Source of the DNA: Saccharopolyspora kobensis
Lineage (GTDB): Bacteria > Actinomycetota > Actinomycetes > Mycobacteriales > Pseudonocardiaceae
Direction of reading: 5' to 3'
Length of the DNA: 64,000 nucleotides
Assembly (NCBI RefSeq): GCF_900108315.1
Contig: NZ_FNVB01000002.1
Location: 682,001-746,000 of the forward strand
In this document: piece after piece, positions 8,400 to 17,678 of the stretch
Numbering within the stretch: position 1 is the first letter of the stretch
Layout of the letters: the number at the start of each line of letters is the position of its first letter
Translations under genes and position numbers: made by a program
Notes under the pieces: model-generated
The model's database searches: none
Seen by the model: the letters and a program-made list of their open reading frames with translations, nothing else
Told to the model about the DNA's origin: nothing

Positions 8400-8411
8400 C
8401 GCGGCCCCCGG

Positions 8412-9335
8412 TCAGCCGGCGATCAGCGGACGCAGCGTCCGGTGCGCGAAGTCCAGCCCGTGCGTGATGCGCTCGTCGTCGCCGCTCCACACCGGGTCCT
8501 CGTGCTCCACCGAGAGCGTGCCGGTGAAGCCGTGTTCGTAGAGCCGGTCGACCACGCGCCGCCAGTCGACCTGGCCCAGGCCCGGCACGCGGAAGCGCCA
8601 CCAGCCCATGTCCCACGGGTCGCCGCCCTTGTCGGCCTTGCCGAAGAACCCGTACCGGTTGCGCGCGACCGGATCCAGTTCCACGTCCTTGGCCTGGGCG
8701 TGCACGATGCGGTCGATGTAAGGGGCGATCGTCTCGACCGGGTCGATGCCGATCCAGGTCAGGTGCGAGGGATCCCAGTTCAGGTACAGGCCGAGGCCGA
8801 ACATCCACTCCCACAGCTCCGGCGAGTAGGCCAGGTTGCCGGGGTAGCCGTCCGGGTGCCAGCCCTCCATCACGCAGTTCTCCACGATGATCTTCACATC
8901 GCGCTCGCCCGCGTAGTCCACCAGCTCCGGGAAGATCCGCTCCGCCTCGGCGAGGTTGTCGGCCACCGGCTTCGTCCAGTCGCGGCCCACGAAGGTGCCG
9001 ACGTAGGGCACGCCGAGCGCCTGCGCGGCGTCGATCGCGTGCCGCAGGTGGGTGCGGATCTCCTCGCGCCGCACCGGATCCGGGTGCAGGTTGTTCTCGT
9101 AGTAGGCGAACGCCGACAGCGCCAGGCCGTGCTCGTCGAACAGCGCCAGGGTCTCCTCGACCTGGCGCGGGCCGAAGTCGGCGACCGGCAGGTGCGCCGC
9201 CTCGAAGTCGCGGCCGCCGGTGCCGGGCCAGACCGCCACCTCCAGCGCCTCGTAACCGGCCTGCTTCGCCCAGCGGGCGATCCGGTCCAGCGACCACTGC
9301 GGGAGGCACGCGGTGAGCATTCCGAGCTGCATCAT
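8412..9335 (-). CDS. sugar phosphate isomerase/epimerase (TIM barrel)
   Basis: A 307-residue AP-endonuclease-2-like barrel. VENCVMEGW, YLNWDPSHLTW, HAQAKDVELD and LSVEHEDP supply the conserved metal ligands. ATG 9335 overlaps the TGA of the upstream dehydrogenase gene (TGATG), with GAAGGTG just before it, so translation is coupled. Relatives work beside Gfo/Idh enzymes in inositol, keto-sugar and glycoside catabolism. It is longer than its downstream neighbour and not a recent duplicate of it, so the two probably act on successive intermediates. Confidence 0.85.
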   Translation of the reverse strand: MMQLGMLTACLPQWSLDRIARWAKQAGYEALEVAVWPGTGGRDFEAAHLPVADFGPRQVEETLALFDEHGLALSAFAYYENNLHPDPVRREEIRTHLRHAIDAAQALGVPYVGTFVGRDWTKPVADNLAEAERIFPELVDYAGERDVKIIVENCVMEGWHPDGYPGNLAYSPELWEWMFGLGLYLNWDPSHLTWIGIDPVETIAPYIDRIVHAQAKDVELDPVARNRYGFFGKADKGGDPWDMGWWRFRVPGLGQVDWRRVVDRLYEHGFTGTLSVEHEDPVWSGDDERITHGLDFAHRTLRPLIAG

Positions 9336-10465
9336 CACACCTTCGTCCAGGAACCGTTGCGGGCGGAGCGGAGGACGGCGTCGACCAGCCGCGCCGAGCG
9401 CAGGCCGTCCTCGAACGTGGGCAGGCCCTCCGGGCTGCCGCCGTCGATCGCGGCGTAGGTGTCCGCGACGAACGCCTCGAAGCACTGGGCGTAGCCCTGC
9501 GCGTGCCCGGCGGGCAGCGTCGACAGGCGCCGCTGCTCGGGCGATCCGTGTTCGGGGTCGCGGACCAGGATGCGGTTGCCGTCGGCGCCGCCGAGCCAGA
9601 TCCGCTCCGGCTCCTCCTGGTCGAACACCGCGCTGCCGCGCGCGCCGTCGAGCTCGAACCACAACCGGTTCTTCCGCCCGGCCGCGACCTGCGAGATCGT
9701 CGCCGAGCCAAGCACGCCGGAAGCGGTGCGCAGCAGCAGCGCCGCGGAGTCCTCGGTGCGCACCTCGACCCGGTCGCCGGTGTGCTCGGCGGGGCCAGCG
9801 AAGGTCGGCCCGGCCGCGGCCGGGCGCGTCGGGATCGCGATGCTCAGCGCCGCGAGCAGATCGGTGAACGTCTCCCCCGACACCCACTGCACCAGGTCGC
9901 ACCAGTGCGAGCCGATGTCGGCGAACGCCCGCGACGCACCGCCCAGCTCGGGATCGACGCGCCAGCTGGAGGCGTCCGGCGAGAGCATCCAGTCCTGCAG
10001 GTAGCTGCCGTGCAGCAGGTTCCACGCGCCGAACTCCCCCGCCAGGCGCCGAGCCCGGATCTCCCGCACCACCGGGTGGTAGCGGTAGACGAACGGGACC
10101 GTGGCGATCCGGTCGCTCGCACCCGCCGCGGCGGCCATGCGCTCGGCCTCGGCGAGCGAGATCCCCAGCGGTTTCTCGCAGATCACGTGCTTGCCGGCGC
10201 GCAGGGCGGCTTCGGCGAACGGCGCGTGGGTGGCGTTGGGAGTGCAGATGTGCACGACGTCGACGCGGTCGTCGGCCAGCACGTCGGCGAGCTCGCCGTA
10301 GGCCGACGCGCCCCAGCGCGCGGCCACTTCGCCCGACCGCGCCGGTGAGGACGCCAGCACGCCGACCACGTCGGCTCCGGCGAGCAGCGCCGCGCGGCGG
10401 TGCACTTCGCCGATCATCCCGGCGCCCAAGATGGCCGCGCCGCGCCCGGAAGGTCCAGGGCTCAC
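9335..10465 (-). CDS. Gfo/Idh/MocA family oxidoreductase
   Basis: A 376-residue sugar dehydrogenase. ILGAGMIGEVHRRA (about 12-25) is the Rossmann loop and CEKPLG carries the catalytic lysine. The C-terminal half is the mixed-sheet substrate domain. GTG 10465 follows AAGGAGG at a good distance. It is the first gene of a three-gene minus-strand operon and diverges from the ROK regulator. The family oxidises a sugar or glycoside hydroxyl with NAD(P), often at C3. Together with the two isomerases this suggests an oxidise-then-isomerise sugar route. Confidence 0.88.
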   Translation of the reverse strand: MSPGPSGRGAAILGAGMIGEVHRRAALLAGADVVGVLASSPARSGEVAARWGASAYGELADVLADDRVDVVHICTPNATHAPFAEAALRAGKHVICEKPLGISLAEAERMAAAAGASDRIATVPFVYRYHPVVREIRARRLAGEFGAWNLLHGSYLQDWMLSPDASSWRVDPELGGASRAFADIGSHWCDLVQWVSGETFTDLLAALSIAIPTRPAAAGPTFAGPAEHTGDRVEVRTEDSAALLLRTASGVLGSATISQVAAGRKNRLWFELDGARGSAVFDQEEPERIWLGGADGNRILVRDPEHGSPEQRRLSTLPAGHAQGYAQCFEAFVADTYAAIDGGSPEGLPTFEDGLRSARLVDAVLRSARNGSWTKV

Positions 10466-10623
10466 GGAGAGCCTCCTTCATCGGATCAGTTGACTTCTGC
10501 GGGTGTCTCACGCCCGATTTACGTCGAGGTCAAAACTAGATCTCCATCTTTTGGTCGACAAGAGCTAGTATTTAATTTCTTTTCAGTCATAAATCAGCGG
10601 TATTTCGGTCAGGAGCTGCGACG
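10466..10623. promoter_or_regulatory. divergent control region of the sugar locus
   Basis: This 158-base gap between the dehydrogenase and ROK starts is AT-rich compared with its flanks. ACTAG (10535-10539) and CTAGT (10565-10569) form a spaced inverted pair. It must hold both promoters and is the best place for ROK binding, though no clear -35/-10 pair stands out. Confidence 0.4.
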
Positions 10624-11847
10624 ATGGGATGGGAACCGGTCCGCTTGGCGGTGCCGAGGACGTCCGGACGGACCGACGACAACCTGGTGCACAGCAGCCT
10701 GGCGCGGCTGATCGCCTCGGGTGCGGCCGAGAGCAGGGTCGAGCTGGTGCGCGCCACCGGCCTGTCGCGGTCCACAGTGCACAGTCACCTGGACGCGCTG
10801 ATCGCCGCGGGCGTCGTCGTCGAACGCGGCCCGGTCGGCAGCGGCGGCAGGGGCCGACCGGCGCACCGCCTGGCGATCGCACCGCGCGCCGGCGTCGTGC
10901 TCGCCGCCGACGTCGGCGTGCACAGCACCCGGCTCGCGGTGGCCGACCTCGGCCAGGACGTGCTCGCCGAGGGCGAGGTGGAGCTGGAGATCTCGGTCGG
11001 CCCGGAACGTTCGCTGGACGTGCTCACCGACCACCTGCGCAAGCTGCTGGCCGACGCCGGGATGCCGCTGGAGAAGGTGAAAGCGCTGGTGATGGGGCTC
11101 CCCGGCCCGGTGGATCCGCGGATGGGCATGCCGGTGCGACCGCCGATCATGCCCGGCTGGGACGGCTTCCCGGTCGGCGACGCGATGGCCACCCGGTTCG
11201 CCTGCACCGCCGCGGTGGACAACGACGTCAACCTGATGGCGCTCGGCGAGGCCCGCGCACTGCCTGCCGAGGAAGCGCCGCTGCTGTTCCTGAAGGTCGG
11301 CACCGGCATCGGCGGCGGCATCGTCTCGGCAGGTGGCGAGCTGCACCGCGGCTCCGACGGCGCGGCGGGCGACATCGGGCACATCCGGGTGCCGGGCGCC
11401 GACGACGTGGTCTGCCAGTGCGGCAACGTCGGCTGCGTCGAGGCCGTCGCCTCGGCCGACGCGGTGCTGCGCGCGCTGCGCACCGATCAGGGCGGCCCAC
11501 GCAGCGTGGAGGACCTGGCGCGGCTGCTGCGCGACGGCGATGCCACGGCGGTGCGCCAGGTCCGCACGGCCGCGGCGACGATCGGTGAGGTGGTGGCCAT
11601 GCTCGTGCACTTCTACAACCCGAAGCGGATCGTCCTGGGTGGACTCATCACCTCTGCGGGCGACGACCTGCTCGCCGGGATCCGCAGCGTGGTCTACCGC
11701 CGCGCCCTGCCGCTGGCGACCCGGCACCTGTCGCTGGCCAACAGCACGCTCGGCCGCTCGGCGGGGCTGGCGGGCGCGGTGGTGGCGGGCATCGAGAACG
11801 TGCTCTCCGCGGAAGGGATTCGCAGCCTGCTGCGGGAAAACCCTTGA
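10624..11847 (+). CDS. ROK family transcriptional regulator
   Basis: A 407-residue NagC/XylR-type protein. The N-terminal winged helix includes ELVRATGLSRSTVHSHLDAL. The rest is a ROK sugar-kinase-like fold with LAADVGVHS, a GTGIGGGIV loop and the zinc site His253, Cys264, Cys266 and Cys271. Such regulators bind a sugar and leave DNA. It stands between the dehydrogenase/isomerase operon and the transporter operon and most likely represses both. The TTGACA of the next promoter candidate overlaps its stop codon. Confidence 0.92.
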   Translation: MGWEPVRLAVPRTSGRTDDNLVHSSLARLIASGAAESRVELVRATGLSRSTVHSHLDALIAAGVVVERGPVGSGGRGRPAHRLAIAPRAGVVLAADVGVHSTRLAVADLGQDVLAEGEVELEISVGPERSLDVLTDHLRKLLADAGMPLEKVKALVMGLPGPVDPRMGMPVRPPIMPGWDGFPVGDAMATRFACTAAVDNDVNLMALGEARALPAEEAPLLFLKVGTGIGGGIVSAGGELHRGSDGAAGDIGHIRVPGADDVVCQCGNVGCVEAVASADAVLRALRTDQGGPRSVEDLARLLRDGDATAVRQVRTAAATIGEVVAMLVHFYNPKRIVLGGLITSAGDDLLAGIRSVVYRRALPLATRHLSLANSTLGRSAGLAGAVVAGIENVLSAEGIRSLLRENP

Positions 11848-11872
11848 CACGCCGCGTTCCCGCGACTAACCA
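11844..11872 (+). promoter_or_regulatory. promoter candidate for the sugar importer operon
   Basis: TTGACA (11844-11849), overlapping the ROK stop codon, and TAACCA (11867-11872) are 17 bases apart. The -35 is consensus; the -10 is poor. Confidence 0.4.
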
Positions 11873-11939
11873 TTTGAACGTCTCACGCCGCAGTGCCACG
11901 GGTACCACCACCCGACGGACCCCGCGAAGCGGAGAGACC

Positions 11940-13226
11940 ATGCAGCTGAGACGCACGCCCGCGTGGGCGGTTCTCGCCACCACCGCAGCGATCACCCTCA
12001 CCGGCTGCGTCAGCGCCCCGGCCACCGGCCCGGTCGGCGAGCACGCACCCCAGGCCCCCGTGCTGGATCCCGCGATCGCCGCCGGCGCGACCGGCGACGT
12101 GACGATCTGCGGCGTCCGGGACACCGGGATGTACTCGAAGCTCACCGAGTCGTTCAACGCCAGGAGCACCGGGGTGACCGCGCACTACCTGGAGATCGGG
12201 CAGGACACCGACTCGACCCGGACGCAGGCGATCCAGCGCCTCGAAGGCGGTTCCCCGGGCTGCGACATCTACCTGATGGACGTGACCTGGGTCAGCGAGT
12301 GGGCCGCGCAGGGCTGGATCCAGGACCACAGCGAGCTGGTCGAGGCGCACCGCGCCGACCTCATCCCGTCCACTCTGGACACCGCGCGCTACGACGGGCG
12401 GTTCTGGGCGGTGCCCTTCCACACCAACGCGGGTCTGCTGTTCTACCGCCAGGACCGGGTGCCGCCGCCGACCACCTGGTCGCAGGTCTACGCCGATGCC
12501 GCCACCGACCCGCAGCACAAGGTGGAGATGCAGGCCAAGCGCTACGAGGGTCTGACGGTGAACTTCCTGGAGATGCTGTACTCCGCGGGCGGATCGGTGA
12601 TCGACGAGAGCGGCAACGTCACCGTCGACTCGCCGCAGACCCGCGCCGTGCTCCGGCTGCTGACCGAGGGCCTGGAGTCCGGAGCGGTCGACCGGGCGAG
12701 CCTGACCTACGACGAGGACAGCGGCCGGCGGGCCTACGAGTCCGGCCGCGCCGGGTACCTGCGGCAGTGGCCGAGCGCGCTGAAGCTCATCGAGCAGACC
12801 GGGGCCGGTCCGGGCACCGCGGTGGCCGCGCTGCCCGCCTTCGACGAGCACAGCCGGCCGGCTGCGGTGCTCGGCGGCTGGAACCTCGCCGTCGCGGCCA
12901 AGGCCGACAACCCCGCTGGTGCGGTGGCCGTCATCGACTACGCCACCAGCGCCGAGTTCCAGAAGATCATGGTGCTGGAGCACTCCCAGGCCCCGGTGCA
13001 CGCCGCCACCTACGACGACCCGCAGGTGATCGCCGAGCTGCCGTTCATCCCGCAGCTCAAGCAGTCGGTGCTCAGCGCGAAGCCGCGCCCGAAGTCGCCG
13101 GTGTACGCGCAGGTGTCCCGCGCCGTCTACCGGAACGTCTACCAGGTGATCTCCGGGCAGACCGACGTGGAAACGGGCGTGCGGAAGATGGCCGAGGACG
13201 TCCGGGCCGCCCAGGAGACCTTCTGA
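11940..13226 (+). CDS. ABC transporter sugar-binding lipoprotein
   Basis: A 428-residue extracellular solute-binding protein (family 1, MalE-like). The signal peptide ends in LTGC, making Cys23 the lipidated residue. The mature part has DIYLMDVTWVSEWAAQGWI and AVLGGWNLAVAAKA, typical of oligosaccharide- and trehalose-type binding proteins. ATG 11940 is preferred over an upstream in-frame ATG because the signal peptide starts here and GGAGAG precedes it. It leads the importer operon; the two permeases follow after a repeat-bearing gap. Confidence 0.92.
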   Translation: MQLRRTPAWAVLATTAAITLTGCVSAPATGPVGEHAPQAPVLDPAIAAGATGDVTICGVRDTGMYSKLTESFNARSTGVTAHYLEIGQDTDSTRTQAIQRLEGGSPGCDIYLMDVTWVSEWAAQGWIQDHSELVEAHRADLIPSTLDTARYDGRFWAVPFHTNAGLLFYRQDRVPPPTTWSQVYADAATDPQHKVEMQAKRYEGLTVNFLEMLYSAGGSVIDESGNVTVDSPQTRAVLRLLTEGLESGAVDRASLTYDEDSGRRAYESGRAGYLRQWPSALKLIEQTGAGPGTAVAALPAFDEHSRPAAVLGGWNLAVAAKADNPAGAVAVIDYATSAEFQKIMVLEHSQAPVHAATYDDPQVIAELPFIPQLKQSVLSAKPRPKSPVYAQVSRAVYRNVYQVISGQTDVETGVRKMAEDVRAAQETF

Positions 13227-13248
13227 GAACTTGTCTGACGAACTCGTT

Positions 13249-13320
13249 TTGCGTGGCGGTGCCGGTAGCGGTGCAAGCGCCGAGGGTGGGCTAAACGCCT
13301 CCGGCGTTTCAAAGACGAAG
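13249..13320 (+). repeat. intergenic repeat element, copy A
   Basis: A roughly 72-base element between the binding-protein and first permease genes. Bases 13256-13274 are identical over 19 bases to 15177-15195 of copy B. A short hairpin (13293-13299 with 13303-13309, loop TCC) sits 19 bases further on, followed by TTCAA as in copy B. Confidence 0.7.
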
Positions 13321-13349
13321 ACCACAACAACGACCAGAGACAGGATCTG

Positions 13350-14273
13350 ATGACCACGATGACCCCGACCCGGCAGCGCCGCCGGGTCGACCAGCAGCAA
13401 CGGCGCACCGCGGTGTGGATGGTCTCGCCCGCGCTGGTGGTGATGTTCCTGGTGGCCGCGGTGCCGATCGGCTACGCGGTGTGGCTGTCGCTGAACGTCT
13501 ACAGCGTCCGGCAGGCCGATCTGTCCCAGTTCGTCGGGCTGACCAACTACTGGCACGCGCTGACCTCGCCGGAGTGGTGGGCGGCGTTCCGCCAGACGTT
13601 CCTCTTCGCGATCGTGTCGGTGTTCCTGGAGATCGTGCTCGGCGTCGCGATGGCCCTGCTGCTGAACCTGGCCTTCCGCGGGCGGGGCCTGCTGCGCTCC
13701 ACGCTGCTGGTCCCCTACGCCGTGCTGACGGTGGTCTCGGCGATCACCTGGCAGGCGATGTTCGAGTCCAACCTCGGCCTCGTGACCGGCGTGCTGCGCG
13801 CGCTCGGCCTGCCCGGCGGCGAGCACGTGTGGCTGGCCGAACCCGGATACGCGATGACGGTGATCATCATCGCCGACGTGTGGAAAACCGCGCCGTTCGT
13901 GGCGCTGCTCGTGCTGGCCGGGCTGCAGGTCATCCCGCCCGACGTCTACGAGGCCGCCGACCTGGACGGTGCCGGCCGCTGGCAGACCTTCTGGCGGGTC
14001 ACGCTGCCGCTGCTGCGCCCGGCGATCGCGCTGGCCGCGATCTTCCGGCTGCTGGACGCGCTGCGCATCTTCGACCTGCCGTTCGTGCTGACCAAGGGCG
14101 CCAGCGGCACCGAGACCATGTCCATGCTCGCCTACCAGGAACTGCGCGAAGGACGGCTGATCGGCCCCGGCTCGGCGCTGTCGATCCTGACCTTCGCCAC
14201 GGTGATGGTGGTGTCGCTGGTCTACATCCGCTTCGCGGGCGGCAACATCCGCGACGTCGCGAAGGAGCGCTGA
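13350..14273 (+). CDS. sugar ABC transporter permease (MalF-like)
   Basis: A 307-residue binding-protein-dependent permease with six predicted membrane helices. The first, VVMFLVAAVPIGYAVWLSL, follows a basic N-terminus. The cytoplasmic EAA loop reads YEAADLDGAGRWQTFWRV and would contact the ATPase. The stop overlaps the next permease start (TGATG). The operon has no ATPase gene, so a shared MsmK/MsiK-type ATPase encoded elsewhere is expected, as is common in actinomycetes. Confidence 0.93.
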   Translation: MTTMTPTRQRRRVDQQQRRTAVWMVSPALVVMFLVAAVPIGYAVWLSLNVYSVRQADLSQFVGLTNYWHALTSPEWWAAFRQTFLFAIVSVFLEIVLGVAMALLLNLAFRGRGLLRSTLLVPYAVLTVVSAITWQAMFESNLGLVTGVLRALGLPGGEHVWLAEPGYAMTVIIIADVWKTAPFVALLVLAGLQVIPPDVYEAADLDGAGRWQTFWRVTLPLLRPAIALAAIFRLLDALRIFDLPFVLTKGASGTETMSMLAYQELREGRLIGPGSALSILTFATVMVVSLVYIRFAGGNIRDVAKER

Positions 14274-15148
14274 TGGCGACCGTCCTCGTCCCCGTCAAGT
14301 CCACCGCACCGGCCCGCCCCCGGGACCGCCAACGACTCCGGCCGCTGACGCTGGTCTTCGCCGTGCTGGTGATGCTGGCCTCGCTGGTGCCGTTCTACTG
14401 GCTGATCAACACCTCGCTGAAGACCGGCGCCGAGCTGTCCTCGGGCAGCCTGTTCCCCACCGCGCCGTCGCTGCAGAACTACCTGGAAGTGCTGCAGGAC
14501 GGGAAGTTCCTGACCGCGCTGGGCAATTCGGTGATCGTCGGCGTGGTCACGACCTCGCTGGCGCTGCTGCTGGCGTCGTTCGCCGCCTACGCGCTGGCGC
14601 GGCTCGCACTGCCCCGCAAGGGCCTGATCCTCGCGGCGGTGCTGTCGGTGACCACGTTCCCGGTCATCGCGATCGCGGCGCCGATGTTCAAGATCTGGAG
14701 TGACCTGGGCATCTACGACACGCTGCCCGGGCTGATCATCCCGAAGCTCACCTTCGCGCTGCCGATGGCGATCTTCGTGCTGACCTCGTTCTTCCGCGAA
14801 ATCCCCTTCGAGCTGGAGGAGTCCGCGCTGATCGACGGCGCCACCCCGTTCCAGGCGTTCCGCAAGGTGATCCTGCCGCTGGCGGTGCCCGGCATCGCCA
14901 CCACCGCGATCCTGGTGTTCATCTCGGTGTGGAACGAGTTCCTGCTCGCCGTCACCCTGACCTCCACGCCGACCTCCCGCACGGTGCCGGTGGCCATCGC
15001 GTTCTTCGCGGGCACCAACGAGTTCGAGCAACCCATCGGCACCATCAGCGCGGCCTCGGTGATCGTCACCCTCCCGCTGCTCCTCCTGGTGCTGCTGTTC
15101 CAGAAGCGCATCGTCGCCGGCCTCACCGCCGGCGCCATCAAGGGCTGA
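14273..15148 (+). CDS. sugar ABC transporter permease (MalG-like)
   Basis: A 291-residue partner permease with six helices and the EAA loop LEESALIDGATPFQAFRKV. ATG 14273 overlaps the TGA of the preceding permease gene, so synthesis of the pair is coupled. The last gene-proximal helix and the KRIVAGLTAGAIKG tail are characteristic of the MalG group. Copy B of the intergenic repeat follows about 20 bases after its stop. Confidence 0.93.
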   Translation: MATVLVPVKSTAPARPRDRQRLRPLTLVFAVLVMLASLVPFYWLINTSLKTGAELSSGSLFPTAPSLQNYLEVLQDGKFLTALGNSVIVGVVTTSLALLLASFAAYALARLALPRKGLILAAVLSVTTFPVIAIAAPMFKIWSDLGIYDTLPGLIIPKLTFALPMAIFVLTSFFREIPFELEESALIDGATPFQAFRKVILPLAVPGIATTAILVFISVWNEFLLAVTLTSTPTSRTVPVAIAFFAGTNEFEQPIGTISAASVIVTLPLLLLVLLFQKRIVAGLTAGAIKG

Positions 15149-15169
15149 AAAGGGCGGGTTCCACTCATC

Positions 15170-15240
15170 TTGCGCAGCGGTGCCGGTAGCGGTGCGAGCT
15201 GCGCGGGCGGGGCGAGCGGCTGCGCCGCTTCAAGGCAAGA
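15170..15240 (+). repeat. intergenic repeat element, copy B
   Basis: The second copy lies between the second permease and the Gfo/Idh gene. It shares the 19-base identical core (15177-15195). Its hairpin (15215-15220 with 15224-15229, loop TGC) differs in sequence from copy A but keeps pairing at two changed positions, which suggests a selected RNA structure. Confidence 0.7.
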
Positions 15241-15285
15241 ACAACTCAAGAGCAGAGCAGAACCCACCGAAAGGAGACCGCATCC

Positions 15286-16365
15286 ATGAGTCCGATCCGG
15301 GTCGGCGTCATCGGCATCGGCTGGGCCGGCCAGCAGCACCTGGCCGCCTACCGCGACCTGCCGGATGTCGAGATCGTCGCGATCGCGGGCAAGGAACCGG
15401 AACTGCTGCGCTCGCTCGGCGAGCAGTACGGCGCGACGATGCTGTTCGAGAGCTGGGAGAAGCTGCTGGAGGTGCCCGACCTCGACGCGGTCAGCATCGC
15501 GGTGCCGACGTTCCTGCACGCACCCATCGCGATCGCCGCGCTCAAGCGCGGGCTGCACGTCCTCAGCGAGAAACCCCTGGCCCGCAACGGGGTCGAGGGC
15601 CAGCAGATGGTCGAAGCCGCCCGCTCCGCCGGCCGGGTGCTGGACGTGGTGTTCAACCACCGGTTGCGCGGCGACATCCAGGCGCTGGGCGAGATCATCG
15701 GGCGCGGTGATCTGGGGCGGCCGTACTACGCGAAGGCGTCGTGGATGCGCCGCCGCGGCATCCCGCTGCTGGGCAGCTGGTTCACCAACCAGGAGATGTC
15801 CGGTGGCGGCCCGCTGGCCGACATCGGCGTGCACGTGCTGGACTACGCGCTGTTCCTGCTGGGCGAGCCGCGCGTGCTGTCGGTCAACGCGGTCACCTAC
15901 TCCGAGCTCGGCCACCGCGGGATCGGCGGCATGAAGCGGGAAACGGCCGACCAGAGCGTCTCGGAGTACGAGGTCGAGGACTTCGCCGCGGCGTTCGTCC
16001 GCCTGGAGGGCGGTGCGACGCTGGTGCTGGAGACCTCCTGGGCGGCGTTCCGCAGCCCGGACGACCTGATCGACTTCAGTGTCCTGGGAACCGACGGCGG
16101 CGCGGAGCTCAAAGCCGTCGGAGCGACCAAGGCAGCGGTCGGCGACCTGCACGTGTACCGCGACGCCGACGGCGAGATCGCCGACTACCAGCCCGCGGCC
16201 GAGCCGGGCCGCGCGCACGCCGGGGTGGTGGAGAACTTCATCGACGTCCTCCGCGACCAGGCCCGCTGGCCCGCCAACGACGGATCCCTCGCCCTGAAGC
16301 GAGCCCGCGTCATCGACGCCTGCTACCAGTCCGCCGCCGAGAACAAGGAGATCGTGGTCGAGTGA
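15286..16365 (+). CDS. Gfo/Idh/MocA family oxidoreductase
   Basis: A 359-residue dehydrogenase starting after [23 protein letters not shown] is the nucleotide-binding loop and LSEKPLARN carries the catalytic lysine. [17 protein letters not shown] is the family's substrate-domain helix. Its stop overlaps the GTG of the ThuA gene, so the pair resembles rhizobial thuB-thuA. In that system the dehydrogenase oxidises a disaccharide at C3. It is distinct from the Gfo/Idh enzyme of the divergent operon. Confidence 0.9.
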   Translation: MSPIRVGVIGIGWAGQQHLAAYRDLPDVEIVAIAGKEPELLRSLGEQYGATMLFESWEKLLEVPDLDAVSIAVPTFLHAPIAIAALKRGLHVLSEKPLARNGVEGQQMVEAARSAGRVLDVVFNHRLRGDIQALGEIIGRGDLGRPYYAKASWMRRRGIPLLGSWFTNQEMSGGGPLADIGVHVLDYALFLLGEPRVLSVNAVTYSELGHRGIGGMKRETADQSVSEYEVEDFAAAFVRLEGGATLVLETSWAAFRSPDDLIDFSVLGTDGGAELKAVGATKAAVGDLHVYRDADGEIADYQPAAEPGRAHAGVVENFIDVLRDQARWPANDGSLALKRARVIDACYQSAAENKEIVVE

Positions 16366-17105
16366 GCAAGCTCCGCATCACCGTCTGGAACGAGGGCGTG
16401 CACGAGTCCACCCAGGACCCGGCCGGGATGGACGAGTACTACCCCGACGGCATCCACGGCGCGATCGCGTCCGGGATCCGCGAGCAGCTGCCGGACGCCA
16501 CCGTGCGCACCGCCCTGCTCAGCGATCCCGAGCACGGGCTGCCGGAAGAGGTGCTGGCCGACACCGACGTCCTGCTGTGGTGGGGCCACAAGGCGCACGG
16601 CCAGGTCGACGACGCCGTGGTGGACCGGGTGCAGCGGCACGTGCTCGGCGGGATGGGCCTGCTGGTCCTGCACTCCGGGCACTTCTCCAAGATCTTCACC
16701 CGCCTGCTGGGCACCACCTGCTCGCTGAGCTGGCGTAACGCAGCCGAGCGCGAAGTGGTGTGGACGGTGGACCCGACGCACCCGATCGCCGCAGGGATCC
16801 CGAACCCGCTGGTGATCCCGGAGCAGGAGACCTACGGCGAGTTCTTCGACATCCCGGCCCCGGACGAGCTGATCTTCATCAGCTCCTTCACCGGTGGCGA
16901 GGTCTTCCGCTCCGGGGTGACCTTCAACCGCGGCAAGGGCCGGATCTTCTACTTCAGCCCCGGCGACGAGCGCTACCCGGTCTACAACCAGCCGGAGATC
17001 AGGAGAGTCCTGGCCAACGGAATCACCTGGGCGGCCCGGCCCGGAGTGGACAGAACCGCCCCGGAGGTCTCCAACCCGGCCCGGGACTGGTATTCGGAGG
17101 GTTAG
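16362..17105 (+). CDS. ThuA-domain protein (trehalose-utilisation type)
   Basis: A 247-residue glutamine-amidotransferase-like fold. VWNEGVHE opens the protein, [14 protein letters not shown] and [13 protein letters not shown] are the core ThuA motifs, and [14 protein letters not shown] is the last conserved strand. GTG 16362 overlaps the TGA of the Gfo/Idh gene. ThuA works with ThuB in rhizobial use of trehalose-type disaccharides via 3-keto intermediates. A role on a 3-keto sugar is therefore likely here; the precise sugar is unknown. Confidence 0.88.
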   Translation: MSKLRITVWNEGVHESTQDPAGMDEYYPDGIHGAIASGIREQLPDATVRTALLSDPEHGLPEEVLADTDVLLWWGHKAHGQVDDAVVDRVQRHVLGGMGLLVLHSGHFSKIFTRLLGTTCSLSWRNAAEREVVWTVDPTHPIAAGIPNPLVIPEQETYGEFFDIPAPDELIFISSFTGGEVFRSGVTFNRGKGRIFYFSPGDERYPVYNQPEIRRVLANGITWAARPGVDRTAPEVSNPARDWYSEG

Positions 17106-17123
17106 CCCTCGGACGGCCCGTTC

Positions 17124-17178
17124 GGTCGGCGTGCGACGGAGACGCCAGCTAGCCCCGACGTCCCCGCGCACGCCGACC
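17124..17178. terminator. 12-bp inverted repeat between convergent operons
   Basis: Bases 17124-17135 pair with 17167-17178 over a 31-base interval, between the ThuA gene and the minus-strand thioesterase gene (stop at 17181). A weak bidirectional terminator candidate. Confidence 0.4.
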
Positions 17179-17180
17179 GA

Positions 17181-17609
17181 TCACCCGTTCGAATGAGGTA
17201 TGCCCCTGTCTCGAGGAGCGGTCGACGAGGCGCGCAGCCGCCGGTTCGCCCGTCCCGAGACCCGAGCGACGATGTTGTTCTCGTCGTCGCTGATCCGTAT
17301 TTCGAAGATGTCCTCCTTCGGCAGTCGCTCGGCCACTCGCGCGACCGCGGTCAGGCGGTCGCCGAGCTGACCGGGCCGGAGGTAGTCGATGTGGACGGCG
17401 CTGACCACCCCGCTGTGCTCGGCGTCGTTCGCCGCCGCTGCCAGCGCGGCCCCGGCCACGGTGAAGATGAACGCGCCGTGGGCGGTTCCGTGGGGGTTTA
17501 GGTGGTTCGGGGACACCGTCGCGGTCGCCTCCGCTCGACCACCACCGTGGCCGATGACGGTGATCCCGAGGTGCTGCGCGTAGGGATCAACTGGTTGAGT
17601 GCGAGTCAT
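17181..17609 (-). CDS. PaaI-type hotdog-fold thioesterase
   Basis: A 142-residue single hotdog domain with NPHGTAHGAFIFTVAGAAL, the PaaI/HGG-type active-site helix, and VSAVHIDYLRPGQLGDRL, the central strand. It should hydrolyse an acyl-CoA in the cytoplasm. It lies downstream of a malonyl-CoA-synthetase-like gene, separated by about 70 bases. Codons such as CAA, CGA, GTT and GAT are more frequent here than in flanking genes, as in the rest of this four-gene unit, hinting at transfer from another actinobacterium. Confidence 0.85.
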   Translation of the reverse strand: MTRTQPVDPYAQHLGITVIGHGGGRAEATATVSPNHLNPHGTAHGAFIFTVAGAALAAAANDAEHSGVVSAVHIDYLRPGQLGDRLTAVARVAERLPKEDIFEIRISDDENNIVARVSGRANRRLRASSTAPRDRGIPHSNG

Positions 17610-17678
17610 CGTCGAGTGCTCTCTCCTGATCGACTGGTGATCAACTGATCGGCAGGGGGCCCGGAGTGCCGGTGACGG

